A DNA stretch of 30,983 bases. It comes from Betaproteobacteria bacterium UBA2293 (lineage in GTDB: Bacteria > Pseudomonadota > Gammaproteobacteria > Burkholderiales > Rhodocyclaceae). How positions within the stretch are numbered: the first letter of the stretch is position 1; each line of letters opens with the position of its first letter. Location of the stretch: positions 1 to 30,983 of the forward strand of contig DDWF01000031.1 of NCBI GenBank assembly GCA_002345845.1. The letters run 5' to 3'. Shown piece by piece: positions 25,553-30,983 of the stretch. Both the position numbers and the translations under genes were made by a program. The notes under the pieces were generated by a model. The model saw only the letters and a program-made list of their open reading frames with translations, had not been told where the DNA came from and searched no databases.

Positions 25553-26292
25553 CAGAGCAGATATCCGCGCAGGCGACCCTCGATGATGCGGGGGTTGTCT
25601 CCCTGCGCGATGCCGACCAGTCCGTCGATCAGCATCTCGCGCGAGGCGACCATGCGGTTGATGTAGTACTTCAGTTTGCCGGCGATGGGCAGATAGATCA
25701 GATTGGCGAGGCCGACCCCATAAATCGTCGCCACGAAAGCGACGGCGATCCCCGCGCCGAGCTTGGTCGGATCGGAAAGATTCTCCATCACATGAATCAG
25801 GCCCATCACTGCCCCAAGAATGCCAATGGTCGGTGAATAGCCACCAGCCGCATCCCATATCTTGGCCGATTGTCGCCATTCATCCTCGAAGGTGTTGATT
25901 TCGACCTCAAGCAGTTCCCGGATGCGTTCGGGATCGGCACCGTCGACCAGCAACTGCAAGCCCTTGCGGGTGAATTCGTCCTTGATCGCTGGAATGTAGT
26001 TCTCCAGCACAAGCAGGCCTTCCCGCCGGGATACCTGACTCCACTTCAGGACCTGCTCGATCATGCCCTTCTGCTCGATGACCGGCGGCACCCACACCCA
26101 CTTGGCCATCCTGATGCCACGCCGGAAAACATGAAAGGGACTTTGCAGCAGCACGGCACCCAGCGTGCCCCCGAGAACGATGAGCAGGGCCGTCGGCTGC
26201 ACCAGCGAGCCGACGTGGCCGCCTTCAAGCACCTGGCCGCCGAGGATGGCGACGATGCCGAGCAACAAGCCGGCGAAGCTGATCTTATCCAC
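25552..26292 (-). CDS. motC: Stator protein MotA/MotC
   Basis: 246 residues, the length of the MotC/PomA-like branch rather than the longer MotA of enterics. Four membrane helices are visible, among them MDKISFAGLLLGIVAILGGQVLEGG and LLIVLGGTLGAVLLQSPF. The large cytoplasmic loop carries basic and acidic residues that meet FliG. The pair of proton-path helices is SPTIGILGAVMGLIHVMENLSDPTKLGAGIAVAFVATIYGVGLANLIYLPIAGKLK. It starts with GTG at 26292, which overlaps the fliA stop by 8 nt (GTGGATAA). The gene is translationally linked to fliA and motD. Confidence 0.94.
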   Translation of the reverse strand: MDKISFAGLLLGIVAILGGQVLEGGHVGSLVQPTALLIVLGGTLGAVLLQSPFHVFRRGIRMAKWVWVPPVIEQKGMIEQVLKWSQVSRREGLLVLENYIPAIKDEFTRKGLQLLVDGADPERIRELLEVEINTFEDEWRQSAKIWDAAGGYSPTIGILGAVMGLIHVMENLSDPTKLGAGIAVAFVATIYGVGLANLIYLPIAGKLKYYINRMVASREMLIDGLVGIAQGDNPRIIEGRLRGYLL

Positions 26293-27037
26293 TTGCCGCC
26301 CCCTTGCGTTTTTTCACCGCGGCCGGCAAGTTGCCGGCGATCTGCGCCCGCAGGCGGGCAATCGCCTGGCTGTGCAACTGGCAGACGCGCGATTCGGTGA
26401 CCCCCATCACCTCGCCGATTTCGCGCAGATTGAGTTCCTGTTCGTAGTAGAGGCCCATCATCAGCTTTTCCCGCTCCGGCAGCCGATCGATCGCCGCCAC
26501 CAGCGCCTGACGGACATCGCGATCTTCGAGGATGTTGGCTGGATCAGCATCGTCGTCGGTAAAGTGTCGCTCGAGAAAATCCTCGTCGCCGTCGCCAGCC
26601 AGGTCATCGAAGTAAACGATCTGATGACCCCGCGCCTCCTGCAGGGTGTGCTGGTAATCAGCCAACGTCAGGCCCAGTGCTTCGGCCAGTTCGCTTTCCG
26701 ACGGTACCCGCCCCCGCTCGTGCTCCAGCTGACTGATCGCCGCCTCGATACGCCGCAACTCACGGCGCAGGCCTCGCGGCAGCCAGTCGTTCTCGCGCAG
26801 GCCATCGAGCATGGCACCACGCACGCGCTGCGAGGCATAGGTCTCGAACTGGGCGCCGAAGCCTTCCTGAAAGCGATCCATGGCATCAAGCAGACCAATC
26901 ATGCCGTTCTGCACCAGATCATCGAACTGGACGCTGGCCGGCAAGCGGGCCATCAGATGATAGGCGATACGTTTCACCAGCGGCACGAAGCGCTGAACCA
27001 ACTGTTCCCTGTCTGGCTGCCCGGCAGCGGTATACAT
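26285..27037 (-). CDS. fliA: Flagellar sigma factor FliA (sigma-28)
   Basis: 250 residues from ATG 27037. Region 2 (REQLVQRFVPLVKRIAYHLMARLPASVQFDDLVQNGMIGLLDAMDRFQEGFGAQFETYASQRVRGAMLDGLRENDWLPRGLRRE), region 3 (LEHERGRVPSESELAEALGLTLADYQ) and region 4 (LPEREKLMMGLYYEQELNLREIGEVMGVTESRVCQLHSQAIARLRAQI) are complete and FliA-like. It directs transcription of late flagellar genes. Two candidate target promoters occur in this window, before flgM and before flgK. TGATG couples it to flhG, and 8 nt overlap motC. Confidence 0.98.
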   Translation of the reverse strand: MYTAAGQPDREQLVQRFVPLVKRIAYHLMARLPASVQFDDLVQNGMIGLLDAMDRFQEGFGAQFETYASQRVRGAMLDGLRENDWLPRGLRRELRRIEAAISQLEHERGRVPSESELAEALGLTLADYQHTLQEARGHQIVYFDDLAGDGDEDFLERHFTDDDADPANILEDRDVRQALVAAIDRLPEREKLMMGLYYEQELNLREIGEVMGVTESRVCQLHSQAIARLRAQIAGNLPAAVKKRKGAASG

Positions 27038-27927
27038 CAAGCTCGCAATACGTTCGGGTTAATGCGTTGGCTCAAGTGTAGCAGTTGCTGGATGAAATAC
27101 TCGACGCCACCGCCGCCGGCGTCATTGCCCTGCCAATAGAGCAGATCGGCTGCGATATCACGGAAAGCGGCGGCGGCCGGTGAATCCGGAGCCTGAACCA
27201 GTACCGGTCGACCAAGCTGGAAAGCCTGGCGCAGCGATTCGTCGAGCGGAATCGCGCCGGCGTACTCGAGGCGGGCGATGCCGCGCTGGGCGGCGACCTG
27301 GGCAATGTTCTCGTAGATCGAACGGGCATCCGGCTGACTGCGTACCTTGTTGACCAGGATGCGGAAATGGCGGCGGGCGAAAGCGTGACTGACCTTCTTG
27401 ATCAAGGCATAAGCCTCGGTGATCGAGGCGCTGTTACCGGACAGCACCACCACCGCCTCCTGCGAGGCCAGGCCGAAGGGTGAGAAACCATTGGGATGGG
27501 CCATGCTGGCATCAACCAGAATGACATCGACCGGCCGCTCCAGTCCCGACATCGCATCGAGCAAGGTCTGCTGCTGGGGCAGGGACAAACGCCCCAGCTT
27601 CTTCACCGCCCGCGCAGCCGGCATGATGCGCAGACCGTGCATCGGCTGCAACAGCACCTGGGGCAGGCCAATTTCCCGTTGCACGACATTAAGCAGGTCA
27701 TAGCGCGCCATCAGGCCAAAGGAAGAAGCGATGTCGTCACGCGAGGCATGCTCGTCGATGATCAGCACTTCCTTGCCCAGACGGGCCAAGGCGACGCCGA
27801 TGTTGGCCACGGCGACGCTGCGTCCGACGCCCTCGCAACCGGCGACAAAGGTCACCACCTGCAATTGCTGGCCGCCGCCGAGCAGGCGACGCAGACCAGC
27901 GGCCTGATCGCTACGGAAATCAGCCAC
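27037..27927 (-). CDS. flhG: MinD/ParA-like flagellar number regulator FlhG (FleN) with degenerate P-loop
   Basis: 296 residues from GTG 27927, giving VADFRSDQAAGLRRLL, where DQAAGLR fits the N-terminal FlhF-activating motif of FlhG. An alternative GTG at 27936 would add three residues. The 8-nt overlap GTGGCTGA with flhF equals the overlap type used elsewhere here. The family is a ParA/MinD ATPase that limits flagellar number. Odd: the Walker A motif, normally KGGxGKT/S, reads CEGVGRS (residues 31-37), so both lysines are replaced (Cys and Arg). The A' and B regions (LIIDEHASRDD, VILVDASMAHPNG) also depart from MinD. ATP binding or turnover may be altered or lost. The rest of the fold (VVVLSGNSASITEAYALIKKVSH, ILVNKVRSQPDAR) is intact. 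Confidence 0.92.
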   Translation of the reverse strand: MADFRSDQAAGLRRLLGGGQQLQVVTFVAGCEGVGRSVAVANIGVALARLGKEVLIIDEHASRDDIASSFGLMARYDLLNVVQREIGLPQVLLQPMHGLRIMPAARAVKKLGRLSLPQQQTLLDAMSGLERPVDVILVDASMAHPNGFSPFGLASQEAVVVLSGNSASITEAYALIKKVSHAFARRHFRILVNKVRSQPDARSIYENIAQVAAQRGIARLEYAGAIPLDESLRQAFQLGRPVLVQAPDSPAAAAFRDIAADLLYWQGNDAGGGGVEYFIQQLLHLSQRINPNVLRA

Positions 27928-29371
27928 GGCGTCCACCAGCCGAGATCATCCCGGCGTTGGCCATCATCAACGCCGGCTCGACGCCGCTATGCTTGTGCGG
28001 CGAGCTTTCCGGCAGATCCTTGAAGGCGCGGTGCAGCAGATAGCCGCGATTGGGCAGATGCAGGTCTTCCGGCACCCGCTGACCGTTCGAGACATAGTGC
28101 AGACGCAGGCCGTGACGCATGATGACGTCGAGGGCTGTGGCCAGACTGGCCGCCTCGTCGATCTTGGTGAGGATGCAACCGGCAAGGTTTTCGCCCTGGT
28201 AGGCACGCACCACATCGTCGAGGGTGTCGCCGCGGGAGGTTGACGACAGCAGCAACAGGCGCTGGACATCGCAGCCGGCCAGCATGTCGGTCAGTTCGGG
28301 CACCAGCTTGTCCTTCTGGCTCATGCCCATGGTGTCGATCAGAACCATATGCTTGTGTTGAAGTTCGCGCAGCGTCTGCCGTAATTCCACGGCATCCTTC
28401 ACCAGATAGACCGAGACACCGAGGATACGGCCGTAGATGCGCAACTGTTCGTGTGCGCCGATCCGGTAACCGTCGGTGGTCACCAGAGCCACCTTGCTCG
28501 GACCGTGGCGCAGCACGCAGCGGGCGGCCAGCTTGGCGGTGGTCGTCGTCTTGCCGACGCCGGTCGGCCCGACGAGGGCGTAAACACCGCCGCGATCGAC
28601 GATATCGGCGTCGCTGCCGACGGTGAACAGGCAACGATCCGCCGCCCCCTTGACCCAGGCCATGGCCTGGACGCCATCCATTTCGACCGGCAGATCGCCC
28701 AGCATATCGCGGGCGAACTGGGGAGAGAATCCGGCATCGAGCATCTGACGCAGGACCTCGGTCTTTACCGGGGCGGTGCGGGCAGATTCGCCCCAGGCGA
28801 AACCGGCCAGATGCTGTTCGACGATCTTGCGCAGGGAACGGATTTCGTCCATGACTTCCATCGGCACGACTTCCGCCGGCGCCCTTTGCGGCGCTGGTTC
28901 AGCCGACGCGGCACGGGGCGGCGCAGTGGCTACGGGGGGCGGGGTCAGTGGCGCCGTGTTCGGACGACCGGCATCAAGATTGCGCAGGGCGTTGGTTTTC
29001 GGAATCCCCGCATTAACCGCACCAGCCGGGCGCGCTACCGCTGCTGGCGCCGCCTGGCGCTGTGCTGCAGCCAGCAGGCCGGGGATAGCATGGCGCTGAG
29101 GCGGCTGGCTAGCCTGGGCGCGAGCACTGCTGAGCGAGACACGATAATCGTCATCGCTATCGGCGCTTTGCCGATGATGCTCCGCTGACGGATGACTGTC
29201 GGCGACCGTGGTCGGCGCGATCATCGCCATATCGCGGGCAGCGACGGCCATGATTTCGACACCGCCGGGAATGCCACGATTGGACAGGATGATGGCGTCG
29301 TTGCCGAGCGTTTCCTTGACTTTACGCAAGGCATCCCGGGGATTGGCGGCGATGAATTTTTTGACGTTCAT
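27920..29371 (-). CDS. flhF: Signal-recognition-particle-like GTPase FlhF
   Basis: 483 residues. The basic N-terminal B domain (MNVKKFIAANPRDALRKVKETLGNDAIILSNR) is followed by a long Ala/Pro-rich linker (about 55-165), the helical N domain, and the SRP-type G domain: P-loop GPTGVGKT at 268-275, TTDGYRIGAHEQLRIYG, IDTMGMSQKD, and TKIDEA. FlhF places the first flagellar components at the cell pole, with FlhG as its regulator. The ATG at 29371 has a near-perfect ribosome binding site (GGAGGTAAAAC) formed by the last codons of flhA, and the stop of flhA overlaps it as ATGA. Confidence 0.97.
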   Translation of the reverse strand: MNVKKFIAANPRDALRKVKETLGNDAIILSNRGIPGGVEIMAVAARDMAMIAPTTVADSHPSAEHHRQSADSDDDYRVSLSSARAQASQPPQRHAIPGLLAAAQRQAAPAAVARPAGAVNAGIPKTNALRNLDAGRPNTAPLTPPPVATAPPRAASAEPAPQRAPAEVVPMEVMDEIRSLRKIVEQHLAGFAWGESARTAPVKTEVLRQMLDAGFSPQFARDMLGDLPVEMDGVQAMAWVKGAADRCLFTVGSDADIVDRGGVYALVGPTGVGKTTTTAKLAARCVLRHGPSKVALVTTDGYRIGAHEQLRIYGRILGVSVYLVKDAVELRQTLRELQHKHMVLIDTMGMSQKDKLVPELTDMLAGCDVQRLLLLSSTSRGDTLDDVVRAYQGENLAGCILTKIDEAASLATALDVIMRHGLRLHYVSNGQRVPEDLHLPNRGYLLHRAFKDLPESSPHKHSGVEPALMMANAGMISAGGRRG

Positions 29372-30983
29372 GTTTTACCTCCGATAACCGAGGTCACCTT
29401 GATGATTCGATTTTCCGGTACTTCGTTGTGGGCCAGCACCTTCAACTGAGTGACGGTACGGCGCAGGAATCGTGAAAGAAGCAGACGCAGGCTACCCGGA
29501 ACCAGCAGTACGGCCGGCAGCCCCAGGCTTTCCTGGCGCTGGGCGGCGGCGGCCGTTTCGCGCACCAGGGTGTCGGCCAGCCCAGGCTCGAAACTGGTGT
29601 TCTCGCTGCCACCAGCGACCGCCTGAGCGAGCAAGCGCTCAAGCGACGGGTCGAGCGACATGACTTGCATTTCGCCGCTACCCGGGAACAGCTGCTGGAC
29701 GATGGCCCGACCGAGAGCGTTGCGCACCTGGACCAGCAGGTCGTCGGCGATCTGCGTGCGGGTTGCATGATCGGCCAGGGTTTCGATGATGGTGCGCATG
29801 TCACGGATATGCACCCCCTCGTCGAGCAGGCTTTGCAGAACCTTCTGCAGGGTGCCCAGCGACAGGATCTTGGGCACCAGATCTTCGACCAGTTTCGGCA
29901 TTTCCTTGCCCAGATGGTCGAGCAGTTGCTGGACTTCCTGGCGGCCGAGCAATTCGCCGGCATGGGTCAGGATCAGGTGGTTGAGGTGAGTGGCGACGAC
30001 GGTCGAGGCATCGACCACCGTATAACCATAGGCCTGAGCCTTCTCGCGCTGACCCGCATCGATCCAGATGGCCGGCAGGCCGAAGGCTGGATCGACGGTT
30101 GCCGTGCCATTCAGCGTCCCGGCCACGCGTCCCGGATTGATCGCCAGCAACTGGCCGGCGTAGGCCTCGCCGGCGCCGACCTCGACCCCCTTGAGAAGGA
30201 TGCGATAGGCGTTGGGCTTCAACTCCAGGTTGTCGCGAATGTGTACCGGCGACACCAGGAAGCCGACTTCCTGGGCAAATTTCTTGCGGATACCGCGAAT
30301 ACGGCGCAGCAGTTCGCCGTCCTGCGACTTGTCGACCAGGGGAATCAGGCGATAGCCGACTTCCAGACCAAGCACGTCGAGCGGCGCGACATCGTTCCAA
30401 CTCGCCTCCACCGCTTCCGGCACCGCTGTTGGCGCCACTTTCACCGGCGGAATGGCGGCCAGGCGCTGCTCGCGCAGAGCCATGCGCCAGGCGAGATAGC
30501 CAGTACCGCCAGCCAGAAGGATGAATACCAGGTTGGGCATGCCCGGGATGATGCCGAGCAAGCCGATGATGGCCGCAGTGATGGCCATCGCCCTGGGGCT
30601 GCGGAAAATCTGGGTGACAACCTGCTCACCCACATTGCGGTCATCGGAAACGCGGGTGACCACCAGGCCAGCGGCAATCGAGATGATCAGCCCGGGGATC
30701 TGCGCCACCAGACCATCGCCAATGGTCAGCAAGGTGTAGGTCTTGGCCGCAGTGGCCAGCCCCATATCATGCAGGAACAGGCCGACGATCAGGCCGCCGA
30801 CGAGATTGAGCAGCATGATGACGATACCGGCGATGGCGTCGCCACGAACGAATTTCGAGGCACCATCCATCGAACCGTAAAACTCCGATTCGCGCGAGAT
30901 GTCCTGACGCCGTTGCCGTGCATCGTCTTCGCCGATCAGGCCGGCATTGAGATCGGCGTCGATCGCCATCTGCTTGCCGGGCA
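29368..30983 (-). CDS. flhA: Flagellar export gate protein FlhA (5' end outside window)
   Basis: The last 538 or so codons are present, and the frame runs off the right edge. The visible part begins with PGKQMAIDADLNAGLI, the strongly conserved FlhA/FHIPEP box. Membrane helices follow (IAGIVIMLLNLVGGLIVGLFL, LVAQIPGLIISIAAGLVVTRV, AMAITAAIIGLLGIIPGMPNLVFILLAGGTGYLAW). The large cytoplasmic domain comes next (about the last 330 residues: LDVLGLEVGYRLIPLVDKSQDGELLRRIRGIRKKFAQEVGFLVSPVHIRDNLEL to LKVLAHNEVPENRIIKVTSVIGGKT). It forms the nonameric docking ring for export chaperones. It is the first visible gene of the flhA-flhF-flhG-fliA-motC-motD unit. Confidence 0.98.
   Translation of the reverse strand, partial: PGKQMAIDADLNAGLIGEDDARQRRQDISRESEFYGSMDGASKFVRGDAIAGIVIMLLNLVGGLIVGLFLHDMGLATAAKTYTLLTIGDGLVAQIPGLIISIAAGLVVTRVSDDRNVGEQVVTQIFRSPRAMAITAAIIGLLGIIPGMPNLVFILLAGGTGYLAWRMALREQRLAAIPPVKVAPTAVPEAVEASWNDVAPLDVLGLEVGYRLIPLVDKSQDGELLRRIRGIRKKFAQEVGFLVSPVHIRDNLELKPNAYRILLKGVEVGAGEAYAGQLLAINPGRVAGTLNGTATVDPAFGLPAIWIDAGQREKAQAYGYTVVDASTVVATHLNHLILTHAGELLGRQEVQQLLDHLGKEMPKLVEDLVPKILSLGTLQKVLQSLLDEGVHIRDMRTIIETLADHATRTQIADDLLVQVRNALGRAIVQQLFPGSGEMQVMSLDPSLERLLAQAVAGGSENTSFEPGLADTLVRETAAAAQRQESLGLPAVLLVPGSLRLLLSRFLRRTVTQLKVLAHNEVPENRIIKVTSVIGGKT
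29370..29385 (-). promoter_or_regulatory. flhF ribosome binding site embedded in the flhA 3' end
   Basis: GGAGGTAAAACATGA on the minus strand encodes the last FlhA residues (GGKT and stop) while carrying a full Shine-Dalgarno sequence 5-6 nt before the flhF ATG and the ATGA overlap. It decides the flhF start. Confidence 0.8.

Noticed and set aside
25553..25879. Upstream extension of motD by 109 codons
   Set aside because: This part is out-of-frame motC sequence and resembles no MotB. ATG at 25552 gives the normal N-terminus.

Overview
The window is one dense flagellar and motility locus of a high-GC Gram-negative bacterium. Gene content and protein style fit a betaproteobacterium, most likely of the Rhodocyclales (Dechloromonas/Azonexus-like); this placement comes from protein resemblance and gene order, not from a search. 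P- and L-ring genes (flgI, flgH) show a Gram-negative envelope. flhF, flhG and an flrBC-type sigma-54 two-component pair point to a polar flagellum with a tiered sigma-54/sigma-28 hierarchy.

Layout from left to right. (1) Minus strand: a truncated flrC/fleR-type response regulator (1-459), preceded by its kinase flrB/fleS (452-1648). (2) Plus strand 1757-12453: fliF, G, H, I, J, K, L, M, N, O, P, Q, R, covering the MS-ring, C-ring switch, export ATPase, hook-length ruler and export gate. (3) Minus strand 12450-23133, read from the right: flgB, C, D, E, F, G, H, I, J, K, L, then an unrecognised small lipoprotein gene. These encode the rod, hook, L/P rings, rod muramidase and hook-filament junction. 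(4) Plus strand 23240-24725: flgA, flgM, flgN. (5) Minus strand 24758-30983, read from the right: flhA (its 5' end lies outside), flhF, flhG, fliA, motC, motD.

Candidate promoters fit the expected regulation. There are sigma-54 -24/-12 elements before flgB, before fliK (inside the fli run) and, weaker, before fliF. A perfect match to the enterobacterial sigma-28 consensus lies before flgM, and a good sigma-28 match lies before flgK. So FlrB/FlrC plus RpoN would drive the hook-basal-body genes, while FliA drives flgM (its own inhibitor) and the hook-junction genes. Once the hook is finished FlgM is exported and late genes open.

Genes are packed tightly: many start/stop overlaps of 1, 4 or 8 nt, no gene-free stretch over 300 bases (the longest gaps are about 105-110 bp, before flrB/fliF and between flgB and flgA), and no rRNA, tRNA, mobile element, CRISPR array or convincing terminator. 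fliE, flhB, fliC, fliD and fliS are not in the window. Nothing here is a clearly new system. The least explained items are the flgL-linked lipoprotein, the degenerate P-loop of FlhG, the private sigma-54 promoter of fliK and a GC-rich palindrome between flgB and flgA.
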